From Dyadobacter chenhuakuii (lineage in GTDB: Bacteria > Bacteroidota > Bacteroidia > Cytophagales > Spirosomataceae), in the NCBI RefSeq assembly GCF_023821985.2, contig NZ_CP098805.1, positions 3,410,001 to 3,474,000 on the forward strand: a stretch of DNA of 64,000 bases, in the 5' to 3' direction. Below, piece after piece: positions 1 through 7,955 of this stretch. The number at the start of each line of letters is the position of its first letter. Position 1 is the first letter of the stretch. The position numbers and the translations under genes are program-made. The notes beneath the pieces are model-generated. The model worked only from the letters and a program-made list of their open reading frames with translations, was not told the DNA's origin and searched no databases.

Positions 1-585
1 CGCGGATCAACCATCGACGCAGGTTCATCGGACCGGAGCAGCAGAGGCAATGGCAGAAACCCCGGATATGAGGCCAACCGCAGTGATAATAACAGCCGCA
101 GCAATCGCGAGTACGAAGCGCCAACCCGTGCGGAGCGAGTTCCCAACCGTGACGTGCCTGACAATGGCCCGGAAAGAAGCAGCCGGTCGGAACGTGGTAA
201 TGAGCCGGTAAATCCCGGCGGAAACAGAGAATCTTACGAAGTGCCTGCAACAAGACCAAGCCGTTCGGAAAGAGGATCGTATGAAGCTCCGGCTCAACGC
301 GAAAGTCGTCAGCAAAGCGGTTCCTATGAAGCGCCTGTTCAACGTGAAAGCCGTTCCAACAGAGGTTCCTATGAAGCGCCTGTCCAACGCGAAAGCCGTT
401 CCAACAGAGGTTCCTATGAAGCGCCTGTCCAACGCGAAAGCCGCTCAGACCGTGGTTCATCCGAAAGAGGTTCTTATGAATCCAGAGGCAGCGCGCCTGA
501 TGCGCGTTCTTCACAGGGAAGTTCCGAAAGAGGCTCACGGGGCGGCGGCGGTGCTTCGGATAGAAGCAGCAGAGGGCCAAGATAA
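1..585 (+). CDS. C-terminal part of a low-complexity Ser/Arg/Gly/Glu-rich repeat protein (5' end outside window)
   Basis: The frame is open from the first base to a TAA at 583-585, so the gene begins upstream; a GTG at 154 is only an internal codon. The visible 194 residues are low complexity, rich in Ser, Arg, Gly, Glu and Asn, with almost no hydrophobic stretch, and are probably disordered. Residues encoded by 271-450 form four copies of a 15-residue unit of the type RGSYEAPVQRESRSN, followed by degenerate RGSYES and SSERGSRGGGG motifs. The strong hairpin terminator just after the stop supports a real gene end. Family and function are not recognised; a surface or cell-envelope protein with a flexible tail is possible, but the N-terminus that would show a signal peptide is missing. 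Confidence 0.7.
   Translation, partial: RGSTIDAGSSDRSSRGNGRNPGYEANRSDNNSRSNREYEAPTRAERVPNRDVPDNGPERSSRSERGNEPVNPGGNRESYEVPATRPSRSERGSYEAPAQRESRQQSGSYEAPVQRESRSNRGSYEAPVQRESRSNRGSYEAPVQRESRSDRGSSERGSYESRGSAPDARSSQGSSERGSRGGGGASDRSSRGPR
271..450 (+). repeat. Four in-frame 45-bp tandem repeats
   Basis: Units start at 271, 316, 361 and 406, each encoding a variant of RGSYEAPVQRESRSN. Units 3 and 4 are nearly identical in DNA, whereas unit 1 has diverged. The period is a multiple of three, so copy-number changes would keep the reading frame. Confidence 0.9.
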
Positions 586-603
586 ATTTTAAAAGCCTAA
601 TAA

Positions 604-645
604 AACAGCCGGGTAAGAAAGTAGTTTTCTTGCCCGGCTGTTTTT
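604..645 (+). terminator. Rho-independent terminator after the repeat protein
   Basis: Stem AACAGCCGGGTAAGAAA pairs with TTTTCTTGCCCGGCTGTT (one G-T wobble) around a short GTAG loop, followed by a T run. It lies 19 bp past the stop codon and separates this gene from the regulator that follows. Confidence 0.9.
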
Positions 646-680
646 AATTTATAGTTACCCTGCATTTAAATACCGTTTTA

Positions 681-1700
681 ATGGAAATACAGTTTGATAT
701 CGAGTTTAAGGAAAGTGCGCCAAAATACATGCAGATCATTAAGTCGCTGTTGCAGGCGATTAGTAAGGGGAAACTAAAACGTGGCGATAAAATTCCTTCG
801 ATCAATCAGTTAAGTGAAGAGTATCTGCTTTCCCGGGACACTGTTGAAAAGGCATACAAACATTTGATCAAAGACGGTGTACTCATTTCCGTTCGGGGCA
901 AAGGTTATTTTATCAACCGAGTCGACATTGAGACATCGGTGCGTATTCTGCTGGTTTTTAACAAAATAAGCAACTATAAGAAGCAGATTTACAATGCTTT
1001 TGTGGAGAATGTCGGCCGCAACGTGAATGTTGACCTGCATATCCATCACTCTAATGCCAACATTTTCAAAAATCTGATAAAAAACAGCCTGGGTGAATAC
1101 GATTACTATGTGATCATGCCGCATTTCTACGAAAAAGCGGAAGAGGCCATTGAAGCTTTAAAAATGATCCCGCCTGAGAAGCTGATTTTGTTGGATAAAG
1201 ACATTGAACTGAACAGTAAAAAGCATTCTTCTGTCTTCCAAAACTTCGAAAAAGATATCGTTTATGCGTTAAATGAGGCCGTTGACTTATTGAAAGTTTA
1301 CAAAAAACTGATCCTCATTTTTCCAACCATCATTCGCTATCCCAAAGAAATCATCAAAGGTTTCCGGATCTTCTGCATCCAACACGAGTTCGAACACGAA
1401 ATTATGTACGATTTTCATGAGAACAGCACGGCAGTAAAAGATACGGCCTACGTGGTCATTGAAGAAAATGACCTGGTTAATCTGATCAAAAAATGCCGCG
1501 AACAGCAGCTGACGATTGGGAAGGACATCGGCATTATTTCCTATAATGAAACGCCGTTGAAGGAAATTCTGCTGGACGGGATTACGACCATTTCAACCGA
1601 TCATGAGCAGATGGGGAAGACTGCTGCCGAGCTGATTACGGAAAATAGAAGGGCAGTTGTAAAGAACCCGTTTACCTTGATTCGGAGGAAGTCGCTTTGA
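681..1700 (+). CDS. GntR-family regulator with a periplasmic-binding-protein-like sensor domain; probable rhamnose regulator
   Basis: The 339-residue protein has an N-terminal GntR winged helix (about residues 8-76; KYMQIIKSLLQAI, then KIPSINQLSEEY, SRDTVEKAYKHL and the wing GKGYF). The rest resembles the LacI/GalR-type ligand-binding fold instead of the usual FadR or UTRA domain; the end (TTISTDHEQMGKTAAELI) matches the typical C-terminal segment of that fold. This domain pair is known in Bacteroidota sugar regulators. It points towards the rhamnose genes, which lie on the opposite strand, so control of rhaI and the aldolase gene by rhamnose or rhamnulose is inferred from position only. The ATG at 681 is the natural start, just before the conserved N-terminus. 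Confidence 0.85.
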   Translation: MEIQFDIEFKESAPKYMQIIKSLLQAISKGKLKRGDKIPSINQLSEEYLLSRDTVEKAYKHLIKDGVLISVRGKGYFINRVDIETSVRILLVFNKISNYKKQIYNAFVENVGRNVNVDLHIHHSNANIFKNLIKNSLGEYDYYVIMPHFYEKAEEAIEALKMIPPEKLILLDKDIELNSKKHSSVFQNFEKDIVYALNEAVDLLKVYKKLILIFPTIIRYPKEIIKGFRIFCIQHEFEHEIMYDFHENSTAVKDTAYVVIEENDLVNLIKKCREQQLTIGKDIGIISYNETPLKEILLDGITTISTDHEQMGKTAAELITENRRAVVKNPFTLIRRKSL

Positions 1701-1718
1701 GGTGTTTGCTTGTTGGGA

Positions 1719-1980
1719 GCATTGGGGACGCACTTCGGCTCCGCTCAGTGTGACAGGGCGTTGGGGACGTGCCTTCGACCGTCCGGTGGCCCGGGCCGCT
1801 CAGGTCGACAGGGCGTATTTGCCAGCTAACTGCTTGTTATTGTCAACGTCCAACTTGGACTGCAATGCCCTGTCACACTGAGCGGAGCCGAAGTGCGTCC
1901 CCAACGCTCCCCCCAACCCGAAGTGAAGCCCAGCCCTATCACACTGAGCGTACCGGGCCGCCCGGCGGCCGAAGTGCAAG
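1719..1980. repeat. Cluster of four REP-like palindromic repeat arms in a convergent intergenic gap
   Basis: The 308 bp between the regulator and the isomerase contain no gene but four related arms built on CTTCGgCTCCGCTCAGtgTGACAGGG. Arms at about 1719-1760 and 1864-1905 form a nearly perfect inverted repeat of about 40 bp (each with TTGGGGACGCACTTCGG). Arms at about 1761-1816 and 1933-1979 carry an extra GC-rich block of about 15 bp (such as CGTCCGGTGGCCCGG) between CTTCGAC/CTTCGGC and CGCTCAG. The same family recurs at 54676-54767. Open frames across this region are artefacts of the high GC. Confidence 0.8.
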
Positions 1981-2008
1981 CACGACGGCTCCGCTAACCA
2001 AAACGCTA

Positions 2009-3292
2009 TCACAACCCAGTCGCCACAGTCACTCTCCCCCGCTCATTCATCAATTCATTCCTAACTTTCAAATCCCGGAACAACCCAATCGGATCAAGCG
2101 ATCCGCCGCTCATTCGCATGGATTCACGAACCAATGGACGGACGTCTGTCCTAAAAGCATTTTGCAATATTTGCTGAGCGAGGACGACGTCGTTTTGCAT
2201 TCTGGCTTGTTCCAGTTTGTTGCGGTCCACGAGCAATGCCTGTGCGTATGATATCAAAATGGCTTCAACCGATTGCAGCAGATCTTCCAACGGATCCTTT
2301 ACATTATGGCTTGCGTCGATCATCCAGGCGTACGTGTCTGCTGCGCGGTTGGCACGTTTCATGCCTTCTACCAGTTCTACAAAAATCAGGAACAACATAT
2401 AAGGACGAATGCTGCCTACCGTCAAGTCGTCGTCGCCATATTTAGAATCGTTGAAATGGAAACCTGCCAAACGGCCCTCCATCATGAGTGTGGCTACGAT
2501 TTGTTCAATGTTCGCATTAGGCAAATGGTGTCCTAAGTCAACCAGGACATCTGCTTTTGGCCCTAATTTTTGGCAGAATAGCAGGGAACTGCCCCAATCC
2601 TGAATTACGGTCGAATAGAAGTTCGGCTCATAGGCTTTATATTCCACATAAACTTTCCAATCCGCCGGCAATGCGGCGTAAATTTCCTGTAAAGATTCCA
2701 GCGTATTTTGAAATGCTCTTACAAAATTAGATTGTCCAGGAAAACACGATCCGTCTGAAAGCCAGATTGATAGCGATTTTGATCCGAGGTCTTTGCCATA
2801 TCTGATCACTTCAATGTTGTGCTCAACAGCCTGTTTCCTAACCGCCGGATCCACATGAGAAAGTGACCCAAACTTGTAGGAATGCGCCTGATCTTTCTGA
2901 TCCTGGAATGTATTGGAATTAACTGCATCAAATTTCAGATCGAGTGAATTTGCAAGGCTGATAATGGACTCTGCCTGCTGAGGGATATCCCACGGAATAT
3001 GCAGCGAAATGGATCCGCTCGAACGATTCAATGCATGTAACAGACCTACATCCTCCACTTTCTCTTCCAGCGAACGCGGCTCTCCTCCGCCCGAAAAACG
3101 TCCAAAACGCGTCCCGCCCGTGCCTAACGCCCAGCTTGGAATGGCAACTTGAAATGCTTTCAGAGCATTGATAATTTCGTTTGAATTAATGTCCTGCTCG
3201 CCCAGCTGCTCGTTCAGGAAGTTGAGCTGGCCGTTATGGCGCGACAATATGCTGTCGTTATGCTGGTCTATCTGATATTGGTCGATTTTCAT
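2009..3292 (-). CDS. rhaI: L-rhamnose isomerase, RhaI type (TIM-barrel sugar isomerase)
   Basis: Converts L-rhamnose to L-rhamnulose, the first step of phosphorylative rhamnose catabolism in the cytoplasm. The 427-residue protein is a xylose-isomerase-like TIM barrel; VEYKAYEPNFYST, DVLVDLGHHLPNANIEQI and GFHFNDSKYGDDDL contain the Glu, Asp and His residues expected for the two-metal site. It resembles the Pseudomonas/Rhizobium-type isomerase rather than E. coli RhaA. The ATG at 3292 is preferred; a TTG at 3301 would add three residues with no support. The gene lies 127 bp downstream of the aldolase/dehydrogenase gene on the same strand, and the gap holds a perfect 26-bp palindrome. Confidence 0.88.
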   Translation of the reverse strand: MKIDQYQIDQHNDSILSRHNGQLNFLNEQLGEQDINSNEIINALKAFQVAIPSWALGTGGTRFGRFSGGGEPRSLEEKVEDVGLLHALNRSSGSISLHIPWDIPQQAESIISLANSLDLKFDAVNSNTFQDQKDQAHSYKFGSLSHVDPAVRKQAVEHNIEVIRYGKDLGSKSLSIWLSDGSCFPGQSNFVRAFQNTLESLQEIYAALPADWKVYVEYKAYEPNFYSTVIQDWGSSLLFCQKLGPKADVLVDLGHHLPNANIEQIVATLMMEGRLAGFHFNDSKYGDDDLTVGSIRPYMLFLIFVELVEGMKRANRAADTYAWMIDASHNVKDPLEDLLQSVEAILISYAQALLVDRNKLEQARMQNDVVLAQQILQNAFRTDVRPLVRESMRMSGGSLDPIGLFRDLKVRNELMNERGRVTVATGL

Positions 3293-3379
3293 TTTTGTCA
3301 AAATTCAAAAGACTTCCCAAGTTGTAAAAACTCAGGAAGTCTGATTTAAAATTCTTGAAATGTAAGATTATTGTAAACA

Positions 3380-3405
3380 TTTCCGCGACTTTAAAGTCGC
3401 GGAAA
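3380..3405. promoter_or_regulatory. Perfect 26-bp palindrome between the two rhamnose genes
   Basis: TTTCCGCGACTTT is followed directly by its exact reverse complement. There is no clear T run after it on the minus strand, so it may be an operator for a dimeric regulator, or an intergenic mRNA hairpin that sets the relative expression of the two rhamnose genes. A second, looser stem (AGACTTCC at 3310-3317 with GGAAGTCT at 3335-3342) lies between it and the rhaI start. Confidence 0.6.
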
Positions 3406-3419
3406 TAGTTTGTCCTTTG

Positions 3420-5543
3420 CTATCTTAGGAATGCTGCGGGAACACCGCCGTCCACGTTGATTACGTTTCCGGTGCTTTTGTTTAATAAGCCGCTTACGAA
3501 GATATAAACGCCGTTAGCGATGTCTTCTGTGTGGATTTCTGCATTCAGTACTGTCCTTTTTGCGTAATAGGCAGGCAATTCGGCTACACTGATGCCATAA
3601 GCTTTCGCACGTCCTGCTGCCCAGCCGCTTTCCCATATTTTGCTTCCTGCAATCACAGCATCGGGATTCACAACGTTCACACGGATTTTATCAGGTCCCA
3701 ATTCTGCTGCCAAAAGGCGCGACATATGCTGCTGAGCCGCTTTTGCCGTTCCATAAGCCACATTGTTAGGGCCCGAAACGATTCCGTTTTTGCTGGCAAT
3801 GTTAATGATATCACCGCCCAATCCCTGCTGACGCATGATAGCAACCGCTTCCTGAGAAACCAGGAATTGGCCTTTTACCAAAACATCCTGCAAAATATCC
3901 CAATCCTTAATGGTCGTTTCTGCCAGAGGTTTTGAAATGGATAAACCTGCACAGTTTACAATAATATCCACGCCGCCGTATTTCAATTTCGTGGTATGAA
4001 GCGCAGCTTTGATCTGATCCACTTCCAGCACATTTGCTATGGTAGTTGCAGAAAAGTCTTTGCCAAATTTCGCATCGAATTCCGCTTTGGTTTCTGCCAA
4101 TGCTTTTTCATCAATATCTGAAATCACCACGCAGGCGCCTTCTTGCAACAATTTTAATGCAATAGCTTTTCCTATCCCGCCTGAACCGCCAGTAACAACC
4201 GCAATCTTGCGTGATACAGACTTTTCCTTTGGCATACGCTGTAATTTAGCCTCTTCCAGAAGCCAGTATTCAATGTCAAATGCTTCTTGCTCAGGCAATG
4301 AGACGTAAGAAGAGATCGCTTCCGCACCTTTCATTACATTGATTGCATTGATATAGAACTCAGCCGCAACACGAGCCGTTTGTTTGTCCTTCGCAAAAGA
4401 GAACATGCCCACGCCCGGTAACAGGATAATGACCGGATTAGGGTCACGGACAGCAGGGCTGTTATCATGCTTGCAACGGTCGTAGTATGCCTGGTAATCA
4501 ACACGGTAAGCTTCAAACTGAGGACGGATCTGATCCAGGATTTCCTGGTCTGTTGCGCCGAGTTTTTCAAATGGAAAATCCAGAACCAACGGACGTATTT
4601 TCGTGCGAAGGAAGTGGTCCGGGCAGCTTGTGCCTAATGGTGCAAGTTTATCAAGATCATGGCTGCCGATGAATTCAAGCACGCGCGCGTCATCTGTAAA
4701 ATGACCGATCATGGCTTGTTGTTCGGAAGCTAATCCGCGCAGGTAAGGGGCCAGTTTGCCGGCTATTTCTGAGCGACGTGTTTCAGGCTCACTTTCCAGG
4801 CGCTGGCCTCCGAAAACCGGACGGCTTTTGCCATAATGCTCATTCAGATATTCCGATGCTTTTTCAATTGTATCCAGCGTATTGATATAAGATTCGTAAG
4901 CCGTATCACCCCAGGTAAACAGGCCGTGACCGCCCAATACGATTCCGCGTATGCCCGGATTCTCTGCCAGTGCCTGTTCCAGTTTTAATCCAAGATCAAA
5001 ACCGGGACGTTGCCAGGGCACCCAAGCCAGTTCCCCGTTGAACAGTTCTCTGGTAATAGCCTCTCCTTCTTTGGATGCAGCAATAGCGATTAATGCATCC
5101 GGGTGCAGGTGATCAATGTGCTTAAAGGGCAATAAGCCGTGTAAAGGCGTATCTATGGAAGGCGCTTTGGATTTAAGATCGTAAATGCAATGGTTGAAAA
5201 GCTCCACCATTTCATCCTCAAATTCCAGTCCGCGGTAAATGTTTTTCAGATTGTGCAGGCGATCCTGATAAAGTCCAGCCAGGCCGCTTCTTGTTAAAGT
5301 GCCAATGTCGCCACCAGAACCTTTGATCCACATTACTTCAACCGGGTTACCGGTCAGCGGATCTTTTTCGATGGTTTTACAACTTGTGTTACCACCCGCG
5401 TAATTAGTAAGACGGAGGTCTGCACCCAACAAATTGGAACGGTACAAAAGAAGTGCTACCTGATCATCACCAAGCGAGGCCGCTTTGCTTTCATCCCATA
5501 AATAGCTAACATACCTGTACTGGCTTACATTAGAACTGCTCAT
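3420..5543 (-). CDS. Bifunctional rhamnulose-1-phosphate aldolase / short-chain dehydrogenase
   Basis: A 707-residue fusion. Residues about 30-400 are a class II aldolase/adducin domain (GGNTSCK phosphate-binding loop, HIDHLHPDALIA and GGHGLFTWG with zinc-ligand histidines), cleaving rhamnulose-1-phosphate to DHAP and L-lactaldehyde. Residues about 445-707 are an SDR domain with the NAD-binding TGGSGGIG near 450 and the catalytic YGTAK near 597, expected to oxidise lactaldehyde to lactate. The fused protein (RhaE-RhaW type) is known in Bacteroidota, Bacillus and Rhizobium. No rhamnulokinase or rhamnose transporter lies in this window, so they must be encoded elsewhere. The start ATG fits the family N-terminus. 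Confidence 0.92.
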   Translation of the reverse strand: MSSSNVSQYRYVSYLWDESKAASLGDDQVALLLYRSNLLGADLRLTNYAGGNTSCKTIEKDPLTGNPVEVMWIKGSGGDIGTLTRSGLAGLYQDRLHNLKNIYRGLEFEDEMVELFNHCIYDLKSKAPSIDTPLHGLLPFKHIDHLHPDALIAIAASKEGEAITRELFNGELAWVPWQRPGFDLGLKLEQALAENPGIRGIVLGGHGLFTWGDTAYESYINTLDTIEKASEYLNEHYGKSRPVFGGQRLESEPETRRSEIAGKLAPYLRGLASEQQAMIGHFTDDARVLEFIGSHDLDKLAPLGTSCPDHFLRTKIRPLVLDFPFEKLGATDQEILDQIRPQFEAYRVDYQAYYDRCKHDNSPAVRDPNPVIILLPGVGMFSFAKDKQTARVAAEFYINAINVMKGAEAISSYVSLPEQEAFDIEYWLLEEAKLQRMPKEKSVSRKIAVVTGGSGGIGKAIALKLLQEGACVVISDIDEKALAETKAEFDAKFGKDFSATTIANVLEVDQIKAALHTTKLKYGGVDIIVNCAGLSISKPLAETTIKDWDILQDVLVKGQFLVSQEAVAIMRQQGLGGDIINIASKNGIVSGPNNVAYGTAKAAQQHMSRLLAAELGPDKIRVNVVNPDAVIAGSKIWESGWAAGRAKAYGISVAELPAYYAKRTVLNAEIHTEDIANGVYIFVSGLLNKSTGNVINVDGGVPAAFLR

Positions 5544-5729
5544 ATATTCTTAGTTGATTAATTATCATTTTTGAGGAAAGTGATTCCAATTTCTGAAAGG
5601 GCATCACTTCATGAATACTACTCTGTAACTGTCACAAGATTAGAAAACTTACCAATTCCCACCGTCCTGTTGTATCCTGCATGTAGAAATAAATTGAGAA
5701 ATAATGGGAGATTAAGAAGTTAGCCGAAA

Positions 5730-5773
5730 ACAAGAATGGTCCGAACCATGCTTTCATAGTTCAGACCATTTTA
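5730..5773 (-). terminator. Probable terminator downstream of the prolyl oligopeptidase gene
   Basis: Imperfect dyad AATGGTCCGAACCAT / ATAGTTCAGACCATT around a 6-nt loop; on the minus strand it is followed by CTTGTTTT. It sits in the 291-bp gap between the peptidase and rhamnose genes. An operator role for the dyad cannot be excluded. Confidence 0.5.
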
Positions 5774-5834
5774 AGAGCTTTTTACCTTACTTAATATGCG
5801 AGTTAGTATAGACGCATTGAATCACGCCAATGCA

Positions 5835-7955
5835 TCACTTCCAAACCAACCCCATATTCGCAAACATAAAAGCGTAAATATCCGCTTGCGTTTCCAATGC
5901 TTTTTTTGTGTTGCTGGCGCCGTGGCCGGAGTTGGTGTCGATGCGGATCAGTAATGGGTTATCGGATGATTTGCCTGCTTTGGCTTGAAGTTCCGCTGCG
6001 TATTTGAATGAATGTGCAGGCACCACGCGGTCGTCGTGATCTGCAGTGGTGATCATGGTTGCAGGATATTTGCCGCCTTCCTTAATGTTGTGCAACGGAG
6101 AATAAGCGTAAAGAACTTTGAATTCCTCGGCGTTATCGCTGCTGCCGTAGTCGGCGATCCAGTTCCAGCCGATGGTGAATTTGTGGAAACGGAGCATATC
6201 CATCACTCCTACTGCCGGAAACGCAACTTTGAACAGCTCGGGCCGCTGGTTCATGACGGCTCCTACCAGCAATCCGCCGTTAGAACCACCCTGAATGGCC
6301 AATTTTGCAGCAGACGTATATTTCTCTTTGATCAAAAATTCCGCAGCAGCAATGAAATCGTCGAACACATTCTGCTTTTTAAGCTTCATCCCCTGCTCAT
6401 GCCATTTCTCGCCGTATTCACTGCCTCCGCGCAAATTGGCCTGCACATAAATGCCGCCCTGGTCCAGAAAAGGAATGCGCGTAGGACTGAAAGCCGGGGT
6501 TAGGCTGATATTAAAACCGCCATATCCGTACAGGATCGTGGGATTGGAGCCGTCGCGTTTCATTCCTTTTTTGTAAGTAATGAACGCGGGGATCTTGGTG
6601 CCGTCTTTGCTGGGATAGAAAACCTGTTCAGTCTCATAATCTTCCGGCTTGAATGACACTTCGGGCTCACGAAAAACAGCGCTCTTCTTGCTGGCAATGT
6701 CGTATTTGAAGATGGTAGGCGGGTAATTGAATGATGTATAGGTGTAAAAAACAAAGCTGTCCTCACGTTCACCGCCAAATCCGCTGGCTGTTCCCAAGCC
6801 GGGCAGCTTCACCTCATTTTCCAATGCGCCGTCGATGCTGTAAACATAAGCTCGGCTGCTGACGTCTTTGGAATAGGACGCAAATAATTTGTTACCTGCA
6901 AGTCCTGCGCCTAGCAGAGGCTCGGGCTTTTCGGGGAGAACCGTTTTCCAGGATTTGGACGCCGCGACATAGCGCATAACCTTGCTATTTGGCGCGTCTT
7001 CATTGGTTTCAATTAGAAAGTCGTCGCCAATGTTCTCAATCACACCATATTGAAAATCGGTGATCTCTTCTTTGATAGGCGTAAATTTCGTACCTCCCTT
7101 TTTCAAAATCCACAAACCATTTCCATCCTTTCCTTTTCCGCGATCGCTTACGCTCAGCACGGCAAATTGCTCATCCTCAGTGGTTCCGATGGTGTGGAAA
7201 CGTTGCGGGTTAGCCGGATCTTCGAATATGAGCTTGTCCTCACTTTGTTTTGTCCCGATTTTGTGAAAATAAACCTGGTGATTTTCGTTTTTCGCAGCCA
7301 GCGCGCTGCCTTCCGGTTTTGGATAACGACTGTAATAAAAGCCATCGCCTTGCCATGCCGCGCCGGAGATTTTCACCCATTCTACCTTATCGGCAAGCAT
7401 TGTGAGCGTTTTCATGTCCATCACCTGATATTCCTGCCAGTCGGAGCCGCCTTGCGAAAAGCCCAGAACAGCATGGTTCCCTTCTTTCGAAAGGCTGAAA
7501 ACAGTAAGTCTGGTGGTTCCGTCCGCGGAGAGTTTGTTCGGATCGATTACGGTTTCAGGCGCTCCATTTTCTCCTTTCTGGCGATACAGCACTGCCTGAT
7601 TTTGGAGACCATCATTTTTATAAAAATAATAATAGTCTCCCTTTTTCCTCGGAGCCGAATATTTGGGATAATTGTAGGCCTTTTCCAGATCAAGAAAGAT
7701 TTTCTTCTTGAAAGGGATTTTATCTAAATACTTGAATGTGACATCATTCTGTGCCTTAACCCACTCGCCGGTTTCCTTTGAACGGTCATCTTCCAGCCAG
7801 CGATAAGGATCAGAAACCTTGATTCCGTGATATTCATCGATGTGATCAACGCGGTTTGTAGATGGATAATCTAGCTTTTGAGCCAAACCATTGGTCAGCA
7901 TGGAAGCGGCAATCGTACTCATTGCAATGTTTTTAAGATTAAAAAAATGTCGCAT
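5835..7955 (-). CDS. Secreted prolyl oligopeptidase (peptidase family S9A)
   Basis: Cleaves short peptides after proline. The 706-residue length is normal for the family. An N-terminal signal sequence ends near GLAQ, so the enzyme is probably exported. The N-terminal part (LDYPSTNRVD, VSDPYRWLED) is the conserved lead-in, then a seven-bladed propeller, then the alpha/beta hydrolase domain. The triad is visible: Ser in GGSNGG (about 558), Asp in DHDDRVVP (about 641) and His in SGHGAS (about 677); NLRGGSEYG is also present. Its ATG overlaps the stop of the upstream S15-type gene by one base (TAATG), so the two are translationally coupled. Role: probably peptide scavenging. Confidence 0.93.
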   Translation of the reverse strand: MRHFFNLKNIAMSTIAASMLTNGLAQKLDYPSTNRVDHIDEYHGIKVSDPYRWLEDDRSKETGEWVKAQNDVTFKYLDKIPFKKKIFLDLEKAYNYPKYSAPRKKGDYYYFYKNDGLQNQAVLYRQKGENGAPETVIDPNKLSADGTTRLTVFSLSKEGNHAVLGFSQGGSDWQEYQVMDMKTLTMLADKVEWVKISGAAWQGDGFYYSRYPKPEGSALAAKNENHQVYFHKIGTKQSEDKLIFEDPANPQRFHTIGTTEDEQFAVLSVSDRGKGKDGNGLWILKKGGTKFTPIKEEITDFQYGVIENIGDDFLIETNEDAPNSKVMRYVAASKSWKTVLPEKPEPLLGAGLAGNKLFASYSKDVSSRAYVYSIDGALENEVKLPGLGTASGFGGEREDSFVFYTYTSFNYPPTIFKYDIASKKSAVFREPEVSFKPEDYETEQVFYPSKDGTKIPAFITYKKGMKRDGSNPTILYGYGGFNISLTPAFSPTRIPFLDQGGIYVQANLRGGSEYGEKWHEQGMKLKKQNVFDDFIAAAEFLIKEKYTSAAKLAIQGGSNGGLLVGAVMNQRPELFKVAFPAVGVMDMLRFHKFTIGWNWIADYGSSDNAEEFKVLYAYSPLHNIKEGGKYPATMITTADHDDRVVPAHSFKYAAELQAKAGKSSDNPLLIRIDTNSGHGASNTKKALETQADIYAFMFANMGLVWK

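Noticed and set aside
25..432. Minus-strand open frame of 135 residues over the repeat protein
   Set aside because: It is a mirror of the 45-bp repeats, with repetitive Arg/Phe/Thr content; the plus-strand frame runs through from the window edge and ends at a proper terminator.
271..450. Regularly spaced 45-bp repeats as a CRISPR array
   Set aside because: The units are contiguous with no variable spacers and are translated in frame; no cas gene is present.
1769..2251. Plus-strand open frame of 160 residues over the repeat cluster and the rhaI 3' end
   Set aside because: It is made of palindromic repeat sequence and then antisense of the isomerase gene; there is no domain or plausible start.
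7050..7727. Plus-strand open frame of 225 residues
   Set aside because: Antisense to the prolyl oligopeptidase propeller region; Phe-rich shadow composition.
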